A stretch of DNA of 8,096 bases from an uncultured Comamonadaceae bacterium (GCA_946482115.1 CAMLQP010000123.1:1-8096); one strand, 5' to 3'; positions 1 to 6,722 are shown, counted from the stretch's first letter. The notes: generated by a model not told the origin, from the letters alone. Program-made: numbers and translations.

Positions 1-710
1 CCGGCTCGGGCAAGAGCACCACGCTGCACGCCGCGCTGCGGGTGCAGCCGCTGGTCGAACGTAACGTGCTGACGGTGGAAGACCCGGTCGAGTACCGCGT
101 GCCGGTCGCCTGCCAGACCGAGGTGAACCGCCGCGCCGGCTACGACTTCGCCAGCGCCATGCGCCACTTCCTGCGCCACGACCCGGACATCATCCTGGTG
201 GGCGAGGTGCGCGACGCCGAGACCGCGCGCGCCGCGCTGGACGCCTCGTCCACCGGCCACCTGGTGCTGTCGACGCTGCACGTGGGCGGCATCTTTGGCG
301 TGGTGCCCCGCCTGCGCCTGCTGGGCGTGGACGCGGAGACCGTGGCCGAGAACCTGGTGGCGGTGATCAACCAGCGCCTGGTGCGCTGCATCTGCCCGCA
401 CTGCAAGACCAGCCGCGCGGCCACGGACGAAGAACGCCGCTGGCTGGGCGAGGGGGTCGAACAGGTGTTCCACGGCACCGGCTGCAACCACTGCCGCGGC
501 AGCGGCTACCGCGGCCGGGTGCCGGTGTACGAGATCCTCACCGTGCGCCGCGAACTGGCCGACGCCATCGTGGCCGAAGCGCCGCGGGCGCGCCTGCGCG
601 AGCTGGCCGAGGCCGGTGGCCTCAAGCCCATGGAGCGGCTGGCCCGGCGCCGGGTGCTGGCCGGTGAAACCACGATGGACGAGATCCGTCGCGCCATCGG
701 ACTGGATTGA
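1..710 (+). CDS. Type IV filament assembly ATPase (GspE/PilB family), C-terminal part, 5' truncated
   Basis: This is a cytoplasmic hexameric ATPase that powers addition of pilin subunits to a type IV pilus or type II pseudopilus. The reading frame is open from the left edge (first whole codon at 3), so the N-terminal domains are missing. The sequence begins inside the Walker A loop (GSGKSTT, 3-23). An Asp box follows (EDPVEY, then the R-x-x-x-R-x-DPD stretch), then Walker B with the family signature ILVGEVRDAET (192-224; probable catalytic Glu at 204-206), and a His box (TGHLVLSTLH, 252-281). Two CxxC pairs (393-404 and 483-494) form the zinc-binding tetracysteine motif typical of GspE/PilB extension ATPases and absent from PilT retraction ATPases. 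The residues after the His box are VGGI rather than the usual TNDA/TNSA. The stop is 2 bp before the platform gene. Family assignment is secure. Whether it serves a pilus or a secretion system cannot be decided here. Confidence 0.96.
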   Translation, partial: GSGKSTTLHAALRVQPLVERNVLTVEDPVEYRVPVACQTEVNRRAGYDFASAMRHFLRHDPDIILVGEVRDAETARAALDASSTGHLVLSTLHVGGIFGVVPRLRLLGVDAETVAENLVAVINQRLVRCICPHCKTSRAATDEERRWLGEGVEQVFHGTGCNHCRGSGYRGRVPVYEILTVRRELADAIVAEAPRARLRELAEAGGLKPMERLARRRVLAGETTMDEIRRAIGLD

Positions 711-712
711 CC

Positions 713-1984
713 ATGAGCACCGCAGGTCTGCGCACCTACTTCTACCGGGTCCTGCTGCCGCACGGCAAGGTCCAGACCGGCTTCCTGCGGCTGCTGGTCG
801 AGCGCGACCACTCGGCGCGCCTGCGCCTGGAGCAGCAGACCGAAGGCACCGTGCTCACGCTCAAGCGGCTGCCGCAGTGGCTGTCCATGCTCGACGACAT
901 GCGCCGCAAGGTCTTTGCCGGCCACGTGCGGCCGGTGGACCTGGCCGGCTTCCTGCGCGACATGGGCATCATGCTCGACGCCGGCGTGCCGATGATGGAG
1001 GCCCTGCGCACCCTGATCGAGGACCAGTCGGGCCACCCCGGCGTGGCCGACATCGCGCGCCGCGTGCACACCGACATGGGCTCGGGCATGCGCATCACGC
1101 AGTCCTTCGCACGCCACCCCGACGTCTTTCCCGAGACGGTGCGCAACCTGGCCGAGATCGGCGACGAGTCCGGCGCACTGCCCAAGATGCTGCTGGAGTC
1201 GGCGGCCCACGTGGAGCGGCTGATCGACATCAAGCGCGACATCCGCACCGCCATGATCTACCCGACGCTGGTGCTGGCGTCCATCATGGCCGTGGGCTTC
1301 TTCTGGCTCTACTACGTGGTGCCCAACCTGGCCCAGCTGTTCAAGCAGCTGCGCGCCAAGCTGCCGCCGCTGACGCAGTGGCTGATCAACGTCTCCGACG
1401 TGCTGGTGCAGTACCTGCTGCTGGTGGCCATCGGCGTGGTGCTGCTGGTGGTGGCCCTGGTCTGGCTGTACCGCTCGGTGCCGAAGTTCAAGCAGGGCTG
1501 CCACGAACTGATGCACCGCCTGCCCATCCTGCGCACGCTCTCGACCTCGTCGGGCATGGCCTTCATCACCGAGCACCTCTCGCTGCTGGTGCGGGCGGGC
1601 CTGGACTTCATGATGAGCCTGGACGTGCTCTCGCGCGCCACCTCCAACGAGTACTACCGCGCCCGCCTGATCAAGGTGCGCGACGGCGTGGCGAGGGGCG
1701 AGGGCATCGGCGCCTCGATGCGCCGCGTCGGCGGTTTCCCGCCCATGGCGGTGCGCATGATCTCGGTGGGCGAGGAGTCGGGTTCGCTGGAAAAGCAGCT
1801 CGACCGCCTCTCCGACGAATACCGCAAGCGCCTGGACGTGGTGGTCAAGTCGCTGGGCGAGATCGTCAAGCCGGCGCTGATTCTGCTGGCCGGCGGCCTG
1901 TTCATCTTCCTGATCGTGGCGCTGCTGCTGCCCATCTACGACCTGGTGCGCCAGTCGGTCAGCCAGTCCATGGGAGGTGGCTGA
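713..1984 (+). CDS. Inner-membrane platform protein of a type IV filament system (GspF/PilC family)
   Basis: This 423-aa integral membrane protein is the platform that couples the assembly ATPase to pilin extraction from the inner membrane. After a short cytoplasmic start (TYFYRVLLPHGKVQTG), it has the two repeated T2SSF domains at about residues 77-204 and 284-410. Both carry the family's paired motifs: LRDMGIMLDAGVPMMEAL with AEIGDESGALP (147-157) in the first, and a related LSLLVRAGLDFMMSLDVL with SVGEESGSLE (351-360) in the second. Hydrophobic segments lie near 183-205, 232-254 and 386-408, the usual three-helix arrangement. The length of about 400 aa is normal. ATG at 713 is chosen: it is 2 bp after the ATPase stop, whereas the in-frame TTG at 707 would overlap it and adds only two residues. 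No strong ribosome-binding site precedes it, so translation probably depends on the upstream gene. Its stop overlaps the next start (ATGA at 1984). Confidence 0.97.
   Translation: MSTAGLRTYFYRVLLPHGKVQTGFLRLLVERDHSARLRLEQQTEGTVLTLKRLPQWLSMLDDMRRKVFAGHVRPVDLAGFLRDMGIMLDAGVPMMEALRTLIEDQSGHPGVADIARRVHTDMGSGMRITQSFARHPDVFPETVRNLAEIGDESGALPKMLLESAAHVERLIDIKRDIRTAMIYPTLVLASIMAVGFFWLYYVVPNLAQLFKQLRAKLPPLTQWLINVSDVLVQYLLLVAIGVVLLVVALVWLYRSVPKFKQGCHELMHRLPILRTLSTSSGMAFITEHLSLLVRAGLDFMMSLDVLSRATSNEYYRARLIKVRDGVARGEGIGASMRRVGGFPPMAVRMISVGEESGSLEKQLDRLSDEYRKRLDVVVKSLGEIVKPALILLAGGLFIFLIVALLLPIYDLVRQSVSQSMGGG
1972..1977 (+). promoter_or_regulatory. Ribosome-binding site for the 731-aa prepilin-like gene
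   Basis: GGGAGG lies 6 bases before ATG 1984, inside the end of the platform gene. It decides the start: the open frame continues far upstream, but only this ATG has a good Shine-Dalgarno sequence and is followed by a prepilin leader. Confidence 0.85.
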
Positions 1985-4179
1985 TGACCGTCCGGGTGCC
2001 TCTGCCTTCCCGTCGCACCGTGCAACGCGGCTTCGGCCTGCTGCAGGTGATGCTGCTCATCGCGGTGTTGGGCGGTCTGGCGACCATGGGGTACCTGGAA
2101 TGGCGCGAGCGCACCGCCGTTGAAAACGCGCGGCTCGAACGCCTTCACCTGTCGCAGGCCGACCAGGCGCTGCAGACCTTCGCCACCGTCGCGCGCCGCC
2201 TGCCGTGTCCCGACACCGACCGTGATGGCGTGGAGGACTGCGGCGGCACCGAACAGAAGGGCTGGCTGCCCGCCACCACCCTCCGCATGGCCGGCGCCGA
2301 CCCGGGCGTGGACATCGGCCAGATCCGCTACCTGGTGCAGCGCGGCGCGGGCGACTTCGACCTGACGGTGCTGGACGACGCCTGGCGCCCGCTCGAATAC
2401 GACGACGACGGCACCACCTTCTTCGCCATGCGCGATGCGCCGCCGTACCAGGAAAACATCCGCACCCTGGCCGACTTCTGCCAGCGCCTGCAGGCCGGCG
2501 CCGACACCGCGCTGGCCGCCGGCATGGCGCAGGTGAACGCAGCACCCGCACGCGCCGTGGCCTACGCCCTGGCCCACCCGGGCGACGAGGACACCGACGG
2601 CGACGGCTCGCTGTTCGACGGCGCCAACACCGGGGCCAACAGCGTGCTGGAGGACCCGCAGCGCAGCCCGATCCTGGCGGCCTACGACGACATCGTGCTT
2701 GACCGGCCCTTTGCCGCGCTGCAGACCGCCTTCCACTGCAACGTGCTGAACGACTCCATCAACACGGTGGCCCTGGCGCACGACATCTCCAGCTCGGTCG
2801 ACGAGATGAAGGAGGAGAACATCGAGGCGGCCGAGCGCGCGATCATCTTTGCCTCCATCGGCGCCGCCATCACCGCGGTGGAAACCGCGGCCGTGGTGCT
2901 GGAGGGCATCAGCGACGCGGGCAACGCGGCCGGCGAGTGGGCCATCTGCATCGCCTCGCTGGGCATCGCAGCCAATGCCTGCGCGGCCGCGGGCATCCAC
3001 ACCGCGTCGGCGGCGCTCACGGCTGGCGTGATCGTCGCCAACGTGGCCTCCATCGCGGCCAACGTGACGGCGGCCGTGCTGGCCGGCAACGCGCTGGCGC
3101 TGGCCGACAGCACGGTCAACGCCTCGTCGCTGAGCTGCACCGTGCCCAACCTGACGACCCAGCTCAACCAGGCACAGGGCGAGCTCAACGACGCCATCGC
3201 CGACCGCCAGGCCATCGTGAACGAGATCGCGGCCAAGCAGGTCGAACTGAACAACGCCATTGCGGCGCGCAACCAGGCCATCGCCAACCTGCGGTTCTGG
3301 GTGCGCTGGGGCTACCCCTGGTCCAGCATCGACGGTCGGGTCGACACGCTGCTGTCGTCGGCCGGCACCTGGGGCACCGCCAATACCAGCTACTCCGACG
3401 CGACGGCCCAGGTGGCGCTCTACCAGGATGCGGTGACCAACTGGACCAACACCCGCGACGACTACGCCAACATGATCGCCAACCGCACCACGCTGATCAG
3501 CCAGCTGCAGTCGGAGATTGCGGCGCTGGACACGCAGATCGCGGCTACCACCGATCCGGTGGCACGTGAAGCGCTGCAAACGGAGCGCCTGGAAAAAACC
3601 GCGCGCCTGTCGCTGCTGCAGGATGCGACCGCGCTGCAGAACGAATACAACAACGCCGTCACGCGGCTCGCCGAGGCGCAGTCCAACCTGGCCGCGGCGC
3701 AGTCGGCGCAGACCGCCGCCCTGACCTCGATCACCTCGGCCCAGTCGTCCTACGCCAGCGACTACAACAGCCTGCAGAACCCAGGCCGCTACCAGCTGCA
3801 GGTGCTGCCGAGCGTGGTCTGGGCCTGTTCCACCACCGCCATCAACGTCTGCCAGCCCGGCGACATCAACACCTACTCGGCGATCCAGACCGCGCTCAAC
3901 GACCTGTTCGGCCCGGCCACCAACGTGGCCCAGGCCCCGGGGCCGAGCAGCCGCTACTTCCGGCCGGAGCAGATCCAGCGCGAGATCGACGCGCTGGAGG
4001 ACTCGCTGGCCGCTGCGGACGACCGCATCGACGCGGCGCAGGACTCCTACGACTCGCTGGCGGCCCAGGTGGCCAACCCGCCGCCCTGCAACATCACGGG
4101 CTCCGGCGTCACGCCGATGCCGCCCTCCGCGGCACAGAGCATCCTGACCAACGTGGACATCAAGGGGGGCACGCGATGA
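1984..4179 (+). CDS. Giant prepilin-like protein (731 aa) with Gln at mature position 5 and a coiled-coil extension; candidate filament-tip protein
   Basis: I do not recognise a named family beyond the prepilin N-terminus. A basic leader ends at Gly16, followed by mature FGLLQ and a hydrophobic helix (about 17-40): a prepilin peptidase site, but with Gln21 where pilins have Glu5. The ectodomain has RRLPCPDTDRDGVEDC (71-86), GWLPATTL (93-100), IRYLVQRG (114-121), Cys166, ALAHPG (195-200), an Asp-rich loop DEDTDGDGSLFDGAN (201-215), YDD (234-236) and Cys252. The same ordered motifs occur in the next two genes. Residues about 285-373 are two long Ala/Gly-rich hydrophobic stretches separated by a Cys pair (322, 333). 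Residues 386-437, about 470-595 and 660-695 look like coiled coils, split by a Trp-rich patch (439-463). There are ten cysteines, an even number that fits disulfide bonds in an exported protein. Most pilins are 120-300 aa. Loss of Glu5 and large size are features of GspK-like tip subunits, so a tip role is inferred, not shown. Start and stop both overlap the neighbouring genes. Confidence 0.88.
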   Translation: MTVRVPLPSRRTVQRGFGLLQVMLLIAVLGGLATMGYLEWRERTAVENARLERLHLSQADQALQTFATVARRLPCPDTDRDGVEDCGGTEQKGWLPATTLRMAGADPGVDIGQIRYLVQRGAGDFDLTVLDDAWRPLEYDDDGTTFFAMRDAPPYQENIRTLADFCQRLQAGADTALAAGMAQVNAAPARAVAYALAHPGDEDTDGDGSLFDGANTGANSVLEDPQRSPILAAYDDIVLDRPFAALQTAFHCNVLNDSINTVALAHDISSSVDEMKEENIEAAERAIIFASIGAAITAVETAAVVLEGISDAGNAAGEWAICIASLGIAANACAAAGIHTASAALTAGVIVANVASIAANVTAAVLAGNALALADSTVNASSLSCTVPNLTTQLNQAQGELNDAIADRQAIVNEIAAKQVELNNAIAARNQAIANLRFWVRWGYPWSSIDGRVDTLLSSAGTWGTANTSYSDATAQVALYQDAVTNWTNTRDDYANMIANRTTLISQLQSEIAALDTQIAATTDPVAREALQTERLEKTARLSLLQDATALQNEYNNAVTRLAEAQSNLAAAQSAQTAALTSITSAQSSYASDYNSLQNPGRYQLQVLPSVVWACSTTAINVCQPGDINTYSAIQTALNDLFGPATNVAQAPGPSSRYFRPEQIQREIDALEDSLAAADDRIDAAQDSYDSLAAQVANPPPCNITGSGVTPMPPSAAQSILTNVDIKGGTR
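4162..4169 (+). promoter_or_regulatory. Ribosome-binding site for the 403-aa prepilin-like gene
   Basis: AAGGGGGG ends 6 bases before ATG 4176, inside the last codons of the upstream gene. It supports ATG 4176, which overlaps the upstream stop as ATGA. Confidence 0.75.
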
Positions 4180-5387
4180 GGCGGCCACCGTTCAGACAAC
4201 GCGGCTTCTCCCTGGTGGAGATGGGTGTGGCCCTGGTGGCCATCGGCATCATCGGCGTCATGGCCTGGCGCTGGGTGGCGACCACGCAGGCGCCGATGGA
4301 CCGCACCGACATGCAGCGCCAGCTCAACGAGGCCCAGGCGGGTGTGGAAGGCTTTCTGCTGGCGAACCACCGGCTGCCGTGCCCGGCGGCCGGCACGGAC
4401 GGGGTGGAGGCCTGCAGCAACGCGACGGCGGTGCGCTTTCCCTGGCGCACGCTGGGCATGGACAGCGACCTGGCGGCGCTGCACTACGGTGCCAACCGAG
4501 GCGGTGGTGCCGACCTGGCGGCCCTGCCGGCGGCCCTGGACTGGCCCGAGTTCGGCCTCACCTTCACCGAGGTGCCGGTGTTCCCCGCGCTCAGTCCCGT
4601 GCCGGCCGATGTGACCGCCGCGGGCGCCCGGGTGAATGCGTCCTACACCGCCGCGGTGGCCCTGCGCCCGGTGGTCAACGGGCTGGACTGGTGCGCCGTG
4701 GCGCGCCGCCTGGCGGCCAACAGCGGGGCTACCGGGGTGCTGCGCGCCGGCGCCACGGGCGGCAGCGTGCCGGTGGGCTTCGTGATCGCCCACCCGGGCG
4801 CGAACCGCCAGTTCGACGGCAACAACGCCGAAGGGGCGAGCGCCAGCTTCCGCTTCGACCTGCCGGGCCGTTCGCAGGACCTCAACTACGACGACCTCAT
4901 GCTCGCCGTCGGCCCGGGCGACCTGTCGGCCCGCCTGGGCTGTGCGGCGCGCCTGAGCGAGATGCAGGTGGCCATGCAGTCGAGCTACGCGGCCTACGAC
5001 ACCGCGCGCGTGATGCAGCAGTATTGGTCATTGCTGCGCTTCGACATCGACCAGGCCGAGTCCGCGGTGGACGGCGCCGAGTCGGGGGTGGCCCTGGCCG
5101 CCATGGGCCTGGCGCTGGCCACCACCAGCGCGGTGCTCAGCATCGCCTCGGCGGCCAACACCGAAGGCGTGACCGCCTTCGTGGTGGTGATGGCCGCGGT
5201 CAACGTGGCCGCGTCGATTGCCGAGACCGTGCTGGCCGCACAGGACCTGACGGCGGCCCAGGAGGACCTGCAGGCCGCCCGCGACAAGCTGGTGGCGGGC
5301 AACGCCTACGCCATCCACGTCTACAACAGCCTGGCCGACGCGCTGGACCACGCGGTGGTGACCGACCGGAAGGGACTCAACCCATGA
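4176..5387 (+). CDS. Large prepilin-like protein (403 aa), second of a paralogous trio
   Basis: The leader RQRG (7-10) is followed by FSLVE, giving a textbook prepilin peptidase site after Gly10 with Glu15 as mature Glu5, then a transmembrane helix to about residue 33. After cleavage the ectodomain should face the periplasm. It repeats the motif order of its neighbours: HRLPCP (65-70), DGVEAC (75-80), FPWRTLGM (88-95), LHYGANRG (102-109), Cys173, VIAHPG (203-208), FDGNN (213-217), YDD (238-240) and Cys256. The four cysteines 69, 80, 173 and 256 are the set common to all three paralogs. The Asp-rich calcium-type loops of the neighbours are missing or degraded here. The C-terminal third is helical: an acidic amphipathic stretch, two hydrophobic segments (304-326 and 331-354), then a charged helix (357-372). 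Such a hydrophobic hairpin is not part of a standard pilin. Probable role: minor pilin or pseudopilin next to the tip. Specific function is unknown. Confidence 0.9.
   Translation: MRRPPFRQRGFSLVEMGVALVAIGIIGVMAWRWVATTQAPMDRTDMQRQLNEAQAGVEGFLLANHRLPCPAAGTDGVEACSNATAVRFPWRTLGMDSDLAALHYGANRGGGADLAALPAALDWPEFGLTFTEVPVFPALSPVPADVTAAGARVNASYTAAVALRPVVNGLDWCAVARRLAANSGATGVLRAGATGGSVPVGFVIAHPGANRQFDGNNAEGASASFRFDLPGRSQDLNYDDLMLAVGPGDLSARLGCAARLSEMQVAMQSSYAAYDTARVMQQYWSLLRFDIDQAESAVDGAESGVALAAMGLALATTSAVLSIASAANTEGVTAFVVVMAAVNVAASIAETVLAAQDLTAAQEDLQAARDKLVAGNAYAIHVYNSLADALDHAVVTDRKGLNP
5368..5375 (+). promoter_or_regulatory. Ribosome-binding site for the 437-aa prepilin-like gene
   Basis: GGAAGGGA ends 8 bases before ATG 5384 and lies inside the preceding gene. 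Two consecutive ATG codons follow (5384 and 5387). The first forms the ATGA overlap with the upstream stop, but either could initiate. Confidence 0.75.
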
Positions 5388-6697
5388 TGAAGCGCCACCA
5401 GGCGGGTTTTTCGCTCGTCGAGCTGTCCGTCGCGCTGCTGGCGCTGGGCATGGTGCTGCTCGGCGCGGTGGTGTACTGGCAGTTCCAGGAACGCCAGCGG
5501 GTCGGCACCGCCCAGATGGACGTGCAGCTGCAGGCGCGCGACGCCCTGGTGGGTTTTGCCCACGCCCAGCACCGCCTGCCATGCCCCGCCACCGACGCCA
5601 ACGGGGTCGAGTCCTGCGCGGCGGGCGCCGGCCTGCGCCAGGTGGGCTATGTGCCCTGGCAGACCCTGGGTCTGCCGCGCCCGGAGGCGGGCCGCCTGCG
5701 CTACGGCGTGTACCGCGAGGCCTCGGCCACCGCGGCCGAAGACCGCGACCTGGCGGTGGCGCTGGACCGCATGAACCCGCTGCGCGCGCTGACGCCCAAC
5801 CCGCGCCCGCAGAACGGCGACGGGCCCAATGGCAACATGCCGCCGATCCCTTCGCTGGCCACCGTCCAGCTCGGTGCGACCGAGGCCACCAGCGGCACCG
5901 ACCCGCTGAACGCCACCTGCAACGCCGCCAACAGCCCGCCCTGTCCAGTGGGCGGCGCCCAGTCGGTCAACCAGATCGACCTGTGCCTGGCGCTGAACAC
6001 CTCGACCGACGCCTTCGCCGCACCGGCCGGACGGCTGGCGGTGTCGACCTCCGGTTCGCGCCGGGCGGTGGCTTTCGTCATTGCGGCGCCGGGCATGCTG
6101 GACGCCGACGGCAACGGCTTGGCCTTCGACGGCCTGAATTCCACGGTCAGCGATGCCGACCCGACCTTTGCCGCGCCCCGCACCACCATCAGCGATGCCT
6201 ACGACGACCAGGTCATCGCGATGAGCGCGGCCGAGCTGTTCTCGGAACTGCGCTGTGGCGGCGCGCTGTCCGCCGCATCACACGCCCACTTCAACGCGGC
6301 CACCGGGGCGCTGGTGATGGAACGCGCGATGTACGACTACCGCGACCAGCTCTACGTGGCGATCAAACTGGCCGAGGCGGATGTGGCCGCATCGGCGGCG
6401 GGCATCGCGGGCGCCATCTCGGCGGACCTGGACGCGGCCAAGGAGATGCTCTCGGCCGTGGGCGACACCACCATGAGCGCGGGTGCGCGCTCGTTCCAGA
6501 TCGGTCTGGCCGCCGCCGGCATCGTGGCGGCGGTGGCGGGCTCGGCGGCGGCAGCGGCCTCGATGGTGCTGTCGGTGGAGTCGCTGAATGCGGCCGAGCA
6601 GGACCACGCCGACTTCGCCGCGCGCACCACGGCCGCGACCGACCTTTCCATTTCCGTGAACCGCAATGCCCTGCGGGCTGACGCCATCGGCTTCTGA
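5384..6697 (+). CDS. Large prepilin-like protein (437 aa), third of a paralogous trio
   Basis: The short leader MMKRHQAG is followed by FSLVE, a canonical prepilin cleavage site after Gly8 with Glu13 as mature Glu5, and a membrane helix to about residue 31. The ectodomain carries the trio's motifs: HRLPCP (63-68), NGVESC (73-78), GYVPWQTLGL (88-97), LRYGVYRE (105-112), Cys201, VIAAPG (232-237), DADGNGLAFDGLN (240-252), YDD (273-275) and Cys291. An insert of about 40 residues rich in Pro, Asn and Gly (138-190) contains an extra Cys pair (179, 187), absent from the 403-aa paralog. The C-terminal region is Ala-rich and helical: 329-358 is amphipathic, 370-398 is strongly hydrophobic (GLAAAGIVAAVAGSAAAAAS), and 399-411 is acidic. 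The start at 5384 overlaps the previous stop. Shorter than the 731-aa paralog, it lacks its long coiled-coil extension. Likely a minor pilin or pseudopilin; the exact role is unknown. Confidence 0.9.
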   Translation: MMKRHQAGFSLVELSVALLALGMVLLGAVVYWQFQERQRVGTAQMDVQLQARDALVGFAHAQHRLPCPATDANGVESCAAGAGLRQVGYVPWQTLGLPRPEAGRLRYGVYREASATAAEDRDLAVALDRMNPLRALTPNPRPQNGDGPNGNMPPIPSLATVQLGATEATSGTDPLNATCNAANSPPCPVGGAQSVNQIDLCLALNTSTDAFAAPAGRLAVSTSGSRRAVAFVIAAPGMLDADGNGLAFDGLNSTVSDADPTFAAPRTTISDAYDDQVIAMSAAELFSELRCGGALSAASHAHFNAATGALVMERAMYDYRDQLYVAIKLAEADVAASAAGIAGAISADLDAAKEMLSAVGDTTMSAGARSFQIGLAAAGIVAAVAGSAAAAASMVLSVESLNAAEQDHADFAARTTAATDLSISVNRNALRADAIGF

Positions 6698-6710
6698 ACG
6701 CGGCGGACCC

Positions 6711-6716
6711 GAGGTG
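6711..6716 (+). promoter_or_regulatory. Ribosome-binding site for the 242-aa prepilin gene
   Basis: GAGGTG ends 6 bases before ATG 6723, in the 25-bp gap after the preceding gene. It selects ATG 6723 over an in-frame upstream ATG at 6666, which lies inside the previous gene and would add residues that do not look like a prepilin leader. Confidence 0.75.
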
Positions 6717-6722
6717 AACCCC

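Larger units (their letters stand above)
1984..6697 (+). other. Tandem array of three paralogous large prepilin genes
   Basis: Reading the three products side by side gives one shared ordered pattern: LPCP, then [DN]GVExC about seven residues later, P-x-x-TL, [IL][RH]Y-x-x-x-R, a lone Cys, [IL]A-x-PG, FDG-x-N, YDD and L-x-C or its equivalent, followed by hydrophobic helices. Four cysteines occupy equivalent places in all three. The conservation of motif order outside the generic prepilin helix suggests duplication of one ancestral gene followed by strong divergence. No long nucleotide-level repeat is obvious by eye. Confidence 0.8.

Noticed and set aside
506..1576. A 356-codon minus-strand open frame rich in His and Gln.
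   Set aside because: It lies opposite the unmistakable ATPase and platform genes and has no recognisable motif.
616..1983. Upstream extension of the 731-aa gene, whose frame stays open back to 616.
   Set aside because: The extension overlaps the entire platform gene, is Arg/Ala/Gly rich and featureless. ATG 1984 has a good ribosome-binding site and starts a prepilin leader.
3139..4073. Phage tail-fibre or tape-measure origin for the coiled-coil part of the 731-aa protein.
   Set aside because: Coiled coil alone is not specific. The region is in frame with a prepilin leader, has the same base composition as its neighbours and no phage genes are nearby.
1936..4188. A 750-codon open frame on the minus strand opposite the 731-aa prepilin gene.
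   Set aside because: It is a shadow created by the high-GC codon bias: the product is a monotonous Val/Gly/His/Arg/Gln mix without domains, while the plus strand has clear prepilin features and ribosome-binding sites.
4379..5383. Upstream extension of the 437-aa gene within the 403-aa gene.
   Set aside because: It is an out-of-frame Arg/Gly-rich shadow; the prepilin leader and ribosome-binding site place the start at 5384.
5581..6681. A 366-codon plus-strand frame inside the 437-aa prepilin gene.
   Set aside because: Arg/Gly/His-rich low-complexity shadow in another frame of a well-supported gene.
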